This document shows positions 1-6,771 of a DNA stretch of 12,337 bases, one piece after another. The translations under genes were made by a program, and so were the position numbers. The notes under the pieces are model-generated. The model saw only the letters and a list, made by a program, of their open reading frames with translations, was not told where the DNA came from and did not search any database. The stretch is from CAYXOX01 sp964466745. Lineage in GTDB: Bacteria > Pseudomonadota > Alphaproteobacteria > Rhodobacterales > Rhodobacteraceae. The first letter of the stretch is position 1. Each line of letters starts with the position of its first letter. The stretch lies in assembly GCA_964466745.1 (NCBI GenBank), contig CAYXOX010000089.1, forward strand, positions 1 to 12,337, written 5' to 3'.

Positions 1-885
1 CGGCTCGGTGCGCGCCAGGCGCAGCAGATGCGCCATGAAGGGCTTGGTGGTGTCGCCCGCCCGCGTCGCCGCGTAGAGCCGGCGGGTGAGACCCGCCTCG
101 GTAAGCGGGCGGGTGACGTAATCGGCATCGAGGCGCACCTCGCGAACCACCCAGTCGGGCAGCACGGCAACGCCGCGGTTGGACGCGATGAGAAGCAGGA
201 TCACGGCCGTCAGCTCCACCTGCCGCACCGCCGCCGGCTCCACCTTCGCGGGTGTCAGCAACTGGCTGAACACGTCGAGCCGCGCACGCTCCACCGGGTA
301 GGTGATGAGCGTCTCGCCGCGGAAATCCTCTGCCTCGATGAAGGCCTTGGCGGCGAGCGGGTGGGTGCCGGCGGCCACGAACACGGGCTCGTAATCGAAC
401 AGCGGCGTGAAATCGACGCCTTCGATCTTCTCGGGATCGGAGGAGACCACGAGATCGACCTCCTCCTTCACCAGGGCCGGCAGCGCACCGAAGGCGAGCC
501 CCGGGCGAATGTCCACGTCGACCTCGGGCCAGGCCTTTCGAAACTGCGTGAGCACGGGAAAGAGCCAGTCGAAGCACGCGTGGCACTCGATCGCGATGTG
601 CAGCCGGCCCGCGCTGCCTTCCTGGATGCCCTCGAACTCCGCCTCGAGCCGCGCCAGCTCCGGAAGCACGGTTTCGGCCAGCCGCAGCATCTTCATTCCG
701 GCGGCCGAGAGCTTGAGCGGCTTGGAGCGGCGCACGAAGAGCTCCACGCCCGCCTGGTCTTCCAGCCCCTTGATCTGGTGGCTGAGGGCGGACTGCGTGA
801 TGTTGAGCGTCTCGGCGGCCCGCGCCAGCCCGCCGGTCTCGTGGATCGCCTTGATCGTGCGCAGGTGGCGGAATTCGATGTGCAT
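1..885 (-). CDS. metR: MetR, LysR-family regulator of methionine biosynthesis (partial, C-terminus cut by window edge)
   Basis: The visible 295 residues begin MHIEFRHLRTIKAIHETGGL and carry a LysR winged helix-turn-helix at about residues 15-60 (TQSALSHQIKGLE at 30-42). An effector-binding domain follows, with the MetR hallmark IAIECHACFDWL at about 97-108 (E. coli MetR reads IAIECHSCIQWL), then VVSSDPEK, TYPVERARLDVF and VLPDWVVREV, all close to E. coli MetR. That protein is about 317 residues, so only some 10-20 are missing. MetR is a cytoplasmic transcription factor that responds to homocysteine and controls methionine and one-carbon genes. The divergent neighbour is metF, a natural target. 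ATG at 885 is the only start that fits the family N-terminus; its Shine-Dalgarno is weak. Family assignment is firm; regulation of metF is inferred from layout. Confidence 0.93.
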   Translation of the reverse strand, partial: MHIEFRHLRTIKAIHETGGLARAAETLNITQSALSHQIKGLEDQAGVELFVRRSKPLKLSAAGMKMLRLAETVLPELARLEAEFEGIQEGSAGRLHIAIECHACFDWLFPVLTQFRKAWPEVDVDIRPGLAFGALPALVKEEVDLVVSSDPEKIEGVDFTPLFDYEPVFVAAGTHPLAAKAFIEAEDFRGETLITYPVERARLDVFSQLLTPAKVEPAAVRQVELTAVILLLIASNRGVAVLPDWVVREVRLDADYVTRPLTEAGLTRRLYAATRAGDTTKPFMAHLLRLARTEP

Positions 886-894
886 CGGGAGAGG

Positions 895-929
895 CTCATA
901 GTCTTCTTGAGGATTATGAGTTTGTCTCA
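895..929. promoter_or_regulatory. Candidate MetR operator in the metR-metF intergenic region
   Basis: The core at 917-929 is TGAG-TTTGT-CTCA, a perfect 4-base inverted repeat with a 5-base spacer. It has the layout of the known E. coli MetR consensus (TGAA-N5-TTCA) and also satisfies the LysR T-N11-A rule. A further CTCATA at 895-900 pairs with TATGAG at 915-920, so there may be an extra half-site on the metR side. Placement between the two divergent starts (885 and 974) suits regulation of metF and metR autoregulation. The sequence pattern is seen directly; MetR binding is inferred. I see no convincing -35/-10 pair. Confidence 0.55.
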
Positions 930-962
930 CAACAGCGGGCTTGCCACAAGGCGGGATGCCTC

Positions 963-967
963 AGGAG
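963..967 (+). promoter_or_regulatory. Shine-Dalgarno site that sets the metF start
   Basis: AGGAG lies 6 bases upstream of the ATG at 974. This favours that start over the in-frame ATGs at 941 and 956, which would add residues ahead of the conserved MetF N-terminus. Confidence 0.7.
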
Positions 968-973
968 CCCGCC

Positions 974-1840
974 ATGCCCAGCCCGTCCGTTTCCTTCGAG
1001 TTTTTCCCGCCCAAGTCGCTGGAGGCGTCGTTCAGGCTGTGGGACACGGTCAAGGCGCTGGCGCCGCTCGGCCCCGAGTTCGTCTCGGTCACCTACGGAG
1101 CCGGCGGCACGACCCGCAAGCTCACCCACGAGGCGGTCGCGGCGATCCACAAGACCACCGGGCTGAACGTTGCCGCGCACCTGACCTGCGTGGACGCGAC
1201 GCGCGCCGAGACCCTGGCCATCGCCGAGAGCTACGCCGAGGCCGGCGTGCGCGAGATCGTGGCGCTGCGGGGAGACCCGCCGAAGGGTGCGGGCGCCTTC
1301 ACGCCTCACCCCGAAGGCTTCGCCGACAGTTGCGAGCTGATCGAGGCACTGGCAGCGACAGGGCGCTTCAAGCTGCGCGTGGGGGCCTATCCGGAGCGCC
1401 ACCCGGAAGCCGGCTCCGACACGGCCGATATCGAATGGCTCAAGCGCAAGTTCGATGCCGGTGCCGATTCGGCGATCACGCAGTTCTTCTTCGAGGCGGA
1501 GACCTTCTTCCGCTTCCGCGACGCCTGCGCCGCGGCGGGCATCGACAAGCCGGTGATCCCGGGGGTGCTGCCGGTTGAAAACTGGGCGGGCACCCAGCGC
1601 TTCGCCGCCGCCTGCGGAACGAGCATCCCCCCCCGCATCGCCGCCGCCTTCGACGCCGCAACGAGCGACGGGTCGACCGCGGCCCTGGCCACGGAGCTGG
1701 CGACGGGGCTGTGCGAGGATCTCCTAAATGGCGGTGCCGCGCACATCCATTTCTACACGCTCAACCGTCCGGAACTGACCACCGCGGTCTGCGGAGCGCT
1801 AGGCATCACCGCCGACGCCCGCCTCGAAAGCGTCGCCTGA
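974..1840 (+). CDS. metF: Methylenetetrahydrofolate reductase MetF
   Basis: The cytoplasmic flavoenzyme reduces 5,10-methylene-tetrahydrofolate to 5-methyl-tetrahydrofolate, the methyl donor for methionine synthesis. The 288-residue product has the usual bacterial length and family motifs: SFEFFPPK at 7-14 with the catalytic Glu at 9, SVTYGAGG at 38-45, HLTC at 69-72, LRGDPPKG at 98-105 with the Asp that contacts FAD, GAYPERHPEA at 137-146 and TQFFF at 169-173. The C-terminal GAAHIHFYTLNRPE is also typical. ATG at 974 is preferred because of AGGAG 6 bases upstream. An eight-C run at 1627-1634 lies inside the gene, but the frame and conserved sequence continue on both sides, so it is intact. 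It is transcribed away from metR and is probably under MetR and homocysteine control. Confidence 0.96.
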   Translation: MPSPSVSFEFFPPKSLEASFRLWDTVKALAPLGPEFVSVTYGAGGTTRKLTHEAVAAIHKTTGLNVAAHLTCVDATRAETLAIAESYAEAGVREIVALRGDPPKGAGAFTPHPEGFADSCELIEALAATGRFKLRVGAYPERHPEAGSDTADIEWLKRKFDAGADSAITQFFFEAETFFRFRDACAAAGIDKPVIPGVLPVENWAGTQRFAAACGTSIPPRIAAAFDAATSDGSTAALATELATGLCEDLLNGGAAHIHFYTLNRPELTTAVCGALGITADARLESVA

Positions 1841-1849
1841 GAAGCCCTC

Positions 1850-1888
1850 CGGCGCGCATGCGCGCCGGGCGCAGAAGCCTTTCGTTTT
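1850..1888 (+). terminator. Possible metF terminator: perfect 18-base palindrome with a T-rich tract further downstream
   Basis: Ten bases after the metF stop, 1850-1867 is a perfect palindrome, CGGCGCGCATGCGCGCCG, able to form a GC-only stem. The only T-rich tract (CTTTCGTTTTT) begins about 12 bases beyond it, which is too far for a textbook intrinsic terminator. It may still halt transcription or act as a 3' stability hairpin. The structure is seen directly; the function is inferred. Confidence 0.4.
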
Positions 1889-1938
1889 TCGCTTGCGGCG
1901 CTGCGGAGCTTGGGCTAGCACACGCCTCACCCAAGGAC

Positions 1939-2013
1939 GCGGGCGTAGCTCAGGGGTAGAGCATTACCTTGCCAAGGTAAGGGTCGTGAGTTCGAATCTC
2001 ATCGCCCGCTCCA
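1939..2013 (+). tRNA. tRNA-Gly (anticodon GCC)
   Basis: A complete cloverleaf can be read. The acceptor stem GCGGGCG pairs with CGCCCGC at 2003-2009, followed by discriminator T and an encoded CCA at 2011-2013. The D arm contains AGCTCAGGGGTAGAGC. The anticodon stem TTACC/GGTAA encloses TTGCCAA with anticodon GCC at 1971-1973. The T arm contains GTTCGAATC. The 75-base length including CCA is normal. It lies about 100 bases after metF and 114 bases before the convergent end of the polysaccharide block. Confidence 0.97.
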
Positions 2014-2100
2014 TTTTCCGCCGGAACGGCCTGTCTGCACGCGCGCGCAGGAACGCGGTAGCGCGTCTTCTCCCCGGCCATATCCCAACCCGTCCCGGCT

Positions 2101-2117
2101 CCCGCGCAGCACGCGGG
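2101..2117 (-). terminator. Hairpin downstream of fcl, possible end of the polysaccharide operon
   Basis: CCCGCG-CAGCA-CGCGGG forms a 6-base-pair stem with a 5-base loop, 10 bases beyond the fcl stop on the minus strand. No T-run follows on either strand, so it is not a canonical intrinsic terminator. It could be a transcript 3'-end hairpin or part of a Rho-dependent end. This convergent junction needs some termination signal and nothing better is visible. Confidence 0.3.
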
Positions 2118-2127
2118 CTAAGGCCGT

Positions 2128-3105
2128 TCATGGCGCCGCCGCGGCGAGCCCCCGAGCCTCCGCGCGGTGCCGCACAAACCAGTCGTGCACGGCGGCCAGC
2201 CCGCCTTCGAGCGGGACGGCCGGGCGCCAGCCCAGCGCCCGGAGCCGGCCGCTGTCGAGCAGTTTCCGCGGTGTGCCATCGGGGCGGGTGGAATCGAAGC
2301 GGATGCGCCCGGCGAACCCCGTCAGCCGGGCCATGGCCTCGGCAAGGCCGGCGATCGAGATCTCGTGCCCGCTGCCGGCGTTGAGATAGGCGCGATCCGG
2401 GCCGGTGGCGGCCTCCCAGCGCGCCCTGTCCATGCCGAGCGCCAGAAGCACGGCGCGAGCCAGGTCGTCCACGTGAAGGAACTCGCGCAGCGGCCGGCCA
2501 CTGCCCCAGACCACGATCTCGGGTGCCCCGGCCTCGGCCGCGGTGTGAAACCGCGCCAGGAGCGCCGGCAACACATGGCCGCTTCGTGGGCAGAAATTGT
2601 CATGGGGACCGTAGAGATTGCAGGGCATGAGCGCGCGGAAATCGCTCCCCGCCTCCGCGCGCCAGGCGGCGCAGAGCTCCAGCGCGGCGATCTTGGCCAG
2701 CGCATAGGCGGCGTTGGTGGGCTCGAGCGGCCCGCTCAGCAGCGCTTCCTCGCGGATCGGCTGCGGCGTCGCGCGCGGGTAGATGCACGATGATCCGAGC
2801 ACGAGCACCCGGTCGGTGCCGGCCTCGGCCGCGGCGGCGAGCACGTTGTCGGCAATGGCGAGGTTCTCGTGCAGGAAACGCGCCGGATGCGCCGAATTGG
2901 CCGCGATACCGCCAACCCGCGCCGCCGCGAGGATCACCGCGTCGGGGCGCGTGCCCAGCATGAAGGCCCGCGTGGCGGCCTGGTCGGCCAGGTCGAGGGC
3001 ATCGCGCGGGCGCACGATCAGGGTGGCATCGGGCCAGTCGGCGGCAATGCGGGCGGCGATGGCGCGCCCGGCCAGGCCGCGATGCCCGGCGAGGAAAATG
3101 CGCAT
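2128..3105 (-). CDS. fcl: GDP-L-fucose synthase (GDP-4-keto-6-deoxymannose 3,5-epimerase/4-reductase)
   Basis: This NADPH-dependent extended-SDR enzyme epimerises and reduces the product of Gmd to GDP-L-fucose, the cytoplasmic donor for fucosyltransferases. The 325-residue protein starts MRIFLAGHRGLAG, with the Rossmann glycine motif at 6-13. It keeps the family's catalytic set: GSSCIYP at 104-110 (Ser106, Cys107), YALAK at 134-138 (Tyr and Lys) and CNLYGPHDNFCPRSGHV at 162-178 with the conserved His177; LREFLHVDDLA follows at 206-216. Length is normal (E. coli Fcl is 321). It begins two bases after the gmd stop (TGAGGATG), so the two are coupled. It is the last gene of the minus-strand block. 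The symbol wcaG is used for the same enzyme. Confidence 0.95.
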   Translation of the reverse strand: MRIFLAGHRGLAGRAIAARIAADWPDATLIVRPRDALDLADQAATRAFMLGTRPDAVILAAARVGGIAANSAHPARFLHENLAIADNVLAAAAEAGTDRVLVLGSSCIYPRATPQPIREEALLSGPLEPTNAAYALAKIAALELCAAWRAEAGSDFRALMPCNLYGPHDNFCPRSGHVLPALLARFHTAAEAGAPEIVVWGSGRPLREFLHVDDLARAVLLALGMDRARWEAATGPDRAYLNAGSGHEISIAGLAEAMARLTGFAGRIRFDSTRPDGTPRKLLDSGRLRALGWRPAVPLEGGLAAVHDWFVRHRAEARGLAAAAP

Positions 3106-3107
3106 CC

Positions 3108-4229
3108 TCACGCGCCGGCTGCCCGCGGCGTTTCGAAGCCGTGGGCCTTCAGCAGCGCCTCGCGCCGCGCGGCAACGAGATCGGCCTCGATCATCTCGGT
3201 GCACAGCGCCTGCAGGCCGACGCGCGGTTGCCAGCCGAGTTCGGCGCGCGCGCGCGATGCATCGCCCTCGAGGTGATCGACCTCGGCCGGCCGGAAGTAG
3301 CGCGGATCCACCCTCGCGATCACCTGCCCGGGCACCACCGCCGGCGCGCTGGTGCCCAGAACCTCGGTGACGACGGCACGTTCCTGGGCCCCCCGCCCCT
3401 CGAAGACCAGCCCCAGCCCGAGCCCGCGCGCCGCAAGCGCCAGGAACTCGCGGACACTGTGGCTGCGCCCGGTGGCGATGACATAGTCCGAAGGCGCCTT
3501 CTGCTGGAGCATCAGCCACTGCATTTCCACGTAGTCGCGGGCGTGGCCCCAGTCCCGCCGGGCATCGAGATTTCCGAGGTAAAGGCAGCGATCGAGCCCC
3601 TGGGCGATGCGCGCCAGCCCGCGGGTGATCTTGCGCGTGACGAAGGTCTCGCCGCGGCGCGGGCTCTCGTGGTTGAAGAGGATCCCGTTGCAGGCGTAAA
3701 GCCCGAACGCCTCGCGATAGGTGGCGGTGATCGCATGGGCATACAGTTTCGCCGCGGCGTAGGGAGAGCGCGGGGCGAAGGGAGTGTTCTCGTTCTGCGG
3801 GCACTGCGCGGCGGCGCCGTAGAGCTCCGAAGTGGACGCCTGGTAGAAGCGGGTGCGGGCCGTGAGCCCGAGAAGGCGGATCGCCTCGAGCAGCCGCAAG
3901 GTGCCCAGCCCGGCGACATCCGCCGTGTATTCGGGTGCATCGAAACTGACCGCGACATGGCTCTGCGCGCCGAGGTTGTAGATCTCGTCGGGGCGGACAT
4001 CGGCCAGCACGCGGGTGAGGCTGGAACTGTCGGTGAGATCGCCATGATGCAGGTGAAACTGCGGGTTGGCCTCGTGGGGATCGCGGTAGATGTGATCCAC
4101 GCGATCGGTGTTGAAGAGCGACGCGCGGCGCTTGAGGCCATGCACCTCGTAGCCGCGCGCGAGCAGGAACTCGGCAAGGTAGGAGCCGTCCTGCCCCGTG
4201 ATGCCGGTGATGAAGGCGCGTTTGCCCAT
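3108..4229 (-). CDS. gmd: GDP-mannose 4,6-dehydratase
   Basis: The enzyme converts GDP-D-mannose to GDP-4-keto-6-deoxy-D-mannose, the first committed step to GDP-L-fucose and also the branch point to GDP-rhamnose or GDP-perosamine. The 373-residue product matches the family along its length: GITGQDGSYLAE at 9-20 (NADP binding), RRASLFNTDRVDH at 34-46, NLGAQSHV at 85-92, ASTSELYG at 131-138 (catalytic Thr133 and Glu135), YAAAK at 157-161, NHESPRRGETFVTRK at 186-200 and DWGHARDYVE at 226-235. ATG at 4229 lies 15 bases after the upstream glycosyltransferase stop, with GAGAGG in the gap as ribosome site. The adjacent fcl makes fucose the most likely end product. No GDP-mannose synthesis genes (manB, manC) are in the window, so GDP-mannose must come from elsewhere. 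Confidence 0.96.
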   Translation of the reverse strand: MGKRAFITGITGQDGSYLAEFLLARGYEVHGLKRRASLFNTDRVDHIYRDPHEANPQFHLHHGDLTDSSSLTRVLADVRPDEIYNLGAQSHVAVSFDAPEYTADVAGLGTLRLLEAIRLLGLTARTRFYQASTSELYGAAAQCPQNENTPFAPRSPYAAAKLYAHAITATYREAFGLYACNGILFNHESPRRGETFVTRKITRGLARIAQGLDRCLYLGNLDARRDWGHARDYVEMQWLMLQQKAPSDYVIATGRSHSVREFLALAARGLGLGLVFEGRGAQERAVVTEVLGTSAPAVVPGQVIARVDPRYFRPAEVDHLEGDASRARAELGWQPRVGLQALCTEMIEADLVAARREALLKAHGFETPRAAGA

Positions 4230-4244
4230 TTCGGTAGCCTCTCT

Positions 4245-5006
4245 CTAGAAGAACTGCGGGATCTTGCGGAGCGATTTGCAGGCCAGCATCGCGGCGCCGC
4301 CCATGCGGTGGGTGCGGATCGCCCGCCAGTCCTCGCCCGTCTTGGCCAGACGCGCCCGGAGGCGGCCGGTGCTCGCGCCGCCGGTGCCCATCAGCACCAG
4401 CACCTGCGGCAGGTAGACTGTCTCGAGCCCCGGTCCGAACCAGCGCAGCACGGCTTCGTAATCCCCGGCGATGCGGTAGCTTTCGTCGTAGCCGCCGCGC
4501 TCCTCGATGATCGCCCGGCGAAGGAAGAGCGCCGGGTGCGGCGGCATCCAGCCGCGCTTCAGCTCCGCTTCGCGAAAGCGGCCGGCGCGCCAGCGGCGGC
4601 AGACCCGCCGCGCCCCCCCGGCATCGGCAGGGCCGAGCATGTGCAAATCGCCGTAGACGGCGTCGACGCTTCGGTCCGCGAAGGCCGCCATGACCGCCTC
4701 CAGGACCTGCGGATGGGCCAGCATGTCGTCCGAATGCAGGAGGCCCACCACGTCGCCGCGAGCACGGGCGAGCGCGCGGTTGAGCGCCGCGTAGAGCCCA
4801 TTGTCGGGCGCGCTTTCGAGGCTCACCGAGGTGTCGCGGCGAGCGCGTTCGAGAAGGACCTCCAGCGTTCCGTCTCCCGACGCGCCGTCCTGGATGACAT
4901 GTTCGTCGGGCGGGCGCGTCTGGGCGTCGAGGCTCGCGAGCGCTTCGGGCAGCGTCTCCACGCGGTTCTTGACGACGGTGAGAAGCGAGAGGGTGGGCGC
5001 GCTCAT
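4245..5006 (-). CDS. Family 2 glycosyltransferase (WcaE-like)
   Basis: A 253-residue GT-A fold enzyme that should add one sugar from a nucleotide donor to the lipid-linked repeat unit at the cytoplasmic face of the membrane. It starts LSLLTVVKNRVETLPEALAS, continues with IQDGASGDGT at 38-47, APDNGLYAALNRAL at 66-79 and the metal-binding HSDD at 91-94 (the DXD equivalent). It ends the catalytic domain with GWMPPHPALFLRR at 152-164 and YRIAGDYE at 177-184, a pattern shared with colanic acid WcaE-type transferases. There is no membrane segment, and the length is normal for this group. The start overlaps the preceding gene's stop (ATGA), indicating translational coupling. It sits directly upstream of gmd and fcl, so it could use GDP-fucose, but the donor cannot be read from sequence. 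Confidence 0.88.
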   Translation of the reverse strand: MSAPTLSLLTVVKNRVETLPEALASLDAQTRPPDEHVIQDGASGDGTLEVLLERARRDTSVSLESAPDNGLYAALNRALARARGDVVGLLHSDDMLAHPQVLEAVMAAFADRSVDAVYGDLHMLGPADAGGARRVCRRWRAGRFREAELKRGWMPPHPALFLRRAIIEERGGYDESYRIAGDYEAVLRWFGPGLETVYLPQVLVLMGTGGASTGRLRARLAKTGEDWRAIRTHRMGGAAMLACKSLRKIPQFF

Positions 5007-5911
5007 GGCAGCTCGATCCCGAGCACCTCGCGCACCGCAGCCTCCGGGCCGCGCCCCTCGCGCGCCATGTGACGGCGCAGCTCGGCGAGCTTCGCATCCA
5101 CGAGATAGCGGTACCAGAAGCCCTGCAGAAGGTGGAAGGCGCGCCCTTCGCGCCCGTCGCGAAACCCGCCGCGCAAGACGAAACGATAGAGGAAATAGGC
5201 CGCCGCCCGGGTTCCCGCGGGAAGCCGCGCATAGACCCGTTCCTTCAGCGCGCGGCGCCGCCCGGCCCTGCCCTGGGGAAGCGGCAGCGGCCCCCGCGCA
5301 AGGAAGGGCTGCGCGAGATGCAGCAGCTCCACGGCCTCGCGGCTCGCGTAGCCGTTATGCTTTTCCGTCCACTCAGAGAGCGAGAGCAGGCTGTCGTCGA
5401 GGATCTCGCCCTCGAAGCGCGCCACGGCGCCATCGACACGCATGTGCTCGTCCACGAGGCGCGGCTCGCAGCGCGCACGATCGGGGCGCACGAGGCGCAG
5501 AACCTCGAGCGGGAAGACACCGCCATGGCGGATCGTGCGGCCCTGGAACCTCATCCGCCGGAGCACCGTTGCCCCGGCGATATCGGCGCCCAGAAGCGGA
5601 AGGCGCGCCGCGAGTTCGGCCGCGAGGGGCGCGGTGAGGATCTCGTCGGCGTCGAGCCGCAGCACCCAGCCACCCTCCGGGGCCAGCCGTTCGAGCGCCC
5701 AGCCAAGCTGCCTTGCGTGGCCCTCCCAGCGTCGCGGCCACACCTGTGCACCGAGCACCGCCGCGATCGCGGCGGTGCTGTCCTGCGAGAGCGCATCGAC
5801 CACGACGATGCGTCCGCAGACCCCGCGCAGGCTGGCAATCGCCCGGGCGATGTGGCGCTCCTCGTTGCGCGCGAGGATGAGCCCGGTCAGTCCTGCGAGC
5901 GCGGCCGCTAT
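5003..5911 (-). CDS. Family 2 glycosyltransferase (WaaE/KdtX-like) with a non-canonical or uncertain start
   Basis: A cytoplasmic-face GT2 enzyme, 302 residues if started at 5911. The N-terminal strand is GLTGLILARNEERHIARAI, followed by RIVVVDALSQDST, a WEGHARQLGWALE block and LDADEIL with the metal-binding DADE at about 87-90; this order is typical of WaaE-like transferases. No ATG, GTG or TTG lies in frame between an upstream stop at 5942-5944 and the GTG at 5803, which would remove the first beta strand and the NEE motif. ATA at 5911 overlaps the preceding TAG stop (ATAG) and has GGGGAG 7 bases upstream; CTG at 5890 is the alternative. The gene ends in an ATGA overlap with the next GT2. 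Family is certain, the start is not, and a local sequence error is possible. Confidence 0.8.
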   Translation of the reverse strand: MAAALAGLTGLILARNEERHIARAIASLRGVCGRIVVVDALSQDSTAAIAAVLGAQVWPRRWEGHARQLGWALERLAPEGGWVLRLDADEILTAPLAAELAARLPLLGADIAGATVLRRMRFQGRTIRHGGVFPLEVLRLVRPDRARCEPRLVDEHMRVDGAVARFEGEILDDSLLSLSEWTEKHNGYASREAVELLHLAQPFLARGPLPLPQGRAGRRRALKERVYARLPAGTRAAAYFLYRFVLRGGFRDGREGRAFHLLQGFWYRYLVDAKLAELRRHMAREGRGPEAAVREVLGIELP

Positions 5912-6771
5912 TGCTCCGCTCCCCGGATCAGCTCGGAGTTCTCAAGGATGCCGTAGGAAACCGTGTGGCCAGAGGGGAAGGCATGGCGCCACGGCCTGCG
6001 CGGCTCGTAGTGCTCCTCGGCCGTGAAGGGCGTGCGGAAACGCCCCGCAGGTTCCGCCTCCTCGGCGGCCACGAAAAAGGCGTTCACACCCGTCAGGTTG
6101 CAGCCCACCAGCCGGTAGCCCCGCGCGCCGAGCCGCTCGGCCAGGGTGGCGAGCGAGGCGCCATAGTCGCCCGTGCCGTCCCAGACATGGCCCTTCGCAT
6201 ACGCGCGGCAGTAGCCCATGGGAGGAGGAAAGCGGGCGTTGTACTCGGCCACGATCACCCGCGGCCGCACCGGGCCGAGCGCCTCCAGAAGGTGCAGGTC
6301 GTTCCCGTCGACGTCGATCGACAGCAGGTCGGGGCGCTGGGGCACCCCGTGGGCGGCCAGGTGGCGGGCCAGCCCCTCGGGCTCCAGAACCCCCTCCACC
6401 AGCTTCAGACGCCCCGAGGCCATCGTGCGCGGCAAGCCGGCGCGGATCGCCGCTGCCCGCCCCGAGGAGCCTTCGAACCAATGGCCGTGCCATCCCGCGA
6501 AGAGCAGGGCGTGCGTGTTGTTCTCCAGCCCGTCGCCCGCGCCGAGCTCCACGAAACGGCGGCCTCCGCTGCCGATGCGCCGGAATATCTCGGCGATGAT
6601 CCCGTCTTCCTCGTGCTGGCTGAAAAGCCGCGCCCCGTGGCGGTGCAGTCGCCCGGGCTCGCCGTAGCGGGCGCGCCCCAGCACCCGCTCGCAGGCGGCT
6701 TCCTCGAGGCGGGCCTGCACCGCTTCCGACGCGGCGAGCGCCGCTGCAAGCCGGGCGAGGCGCCTACGCAT
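5908..6771 (-). CDS. FkbM-family SAM-dependent methyltransferase
   Basis: A 287-residue soluble protein. After a helical N-terminus it has FSQHEEDGIIAEIF at 50-63, then the SAM-binding loop RFVELGAGDGLENNTHALL at 72-90, an acidic residue ending strand 2 in HWFEGS at 97-102, and the FkbM-type LLSIDVDGNDLHLLEAL at 149-165. EYNARFPPP at 176-184 follows, matching related FkbM-like proteins. Members of this family usually O-methylate sugars or other hydroxyl groups. Within a glycosyltransferase operon it probably methylates a hydroxyl of the repeat unit or caps the chain; which sugar is unknown. The ATG overlaps the end of the upstream GT4 gene by 8 bases. The TAG stop overlaps the likely start of the next gene. 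No domain is missing. Confidence 0.85.
   Translation of the reverse strand: MRRRLARLAAALAASEAVQARLEEAACERVLGRARYGEPGRLHRHGARLFSQHEEDGIIAEIFRRIGSGGRRFVELGAGDGLENNTHALLFAGWHGHWFEGSSGRAAAIRAGLPRTMASGRLKLVEGVLEPEGLARHLAAHGVPQRPDLLSIDVDGNDLHLLEALGPVRPRVIVAEYNARFPPPMGYCRAYAKGHVWDGTGDYGASLATLAERLGARGYRLVGCNLTGVNAFFVAAEEAEPAGRFRTPFTAEEHYEPRRPWRHAFPSGHTVSYGILENSELIRGAEQ

Noticed and set aside
28..1578. Long plus-strand open frame across metR and into metF
   Set aside because: Its protein matches no family and it runs antisense to the clear MetR sequence, then out of frame through metF. It is open only because of high GC content.
1627..1634. Run of eight C in metF, a possible slippage or phase-variation tract
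   Set aside because: The frame is correct on both sides and the conserved C-terminal sequence continues, so nothing points to a frameshift. Contingency control of metF would also be unexpected.
2053..2066. ACGCG-GTAG-CGCGT hairpin as a tRNA-Gly terminator
   Set aside because: The stem is only 5 base pairs, followed by CTTCTCCCC with no T-run, in a region where GC-rich palindromes are expected by chance.
3141..5072. 643-codon plus-strand open frame opposite gmd and the GT2 genes
   Set aside because: The opposite strand carries well-conserved enzymes with catalytic motifs, and this frame is low-complexity Arg/Ala/Gly-rich sequence, typical of GC-driven shadow frames.
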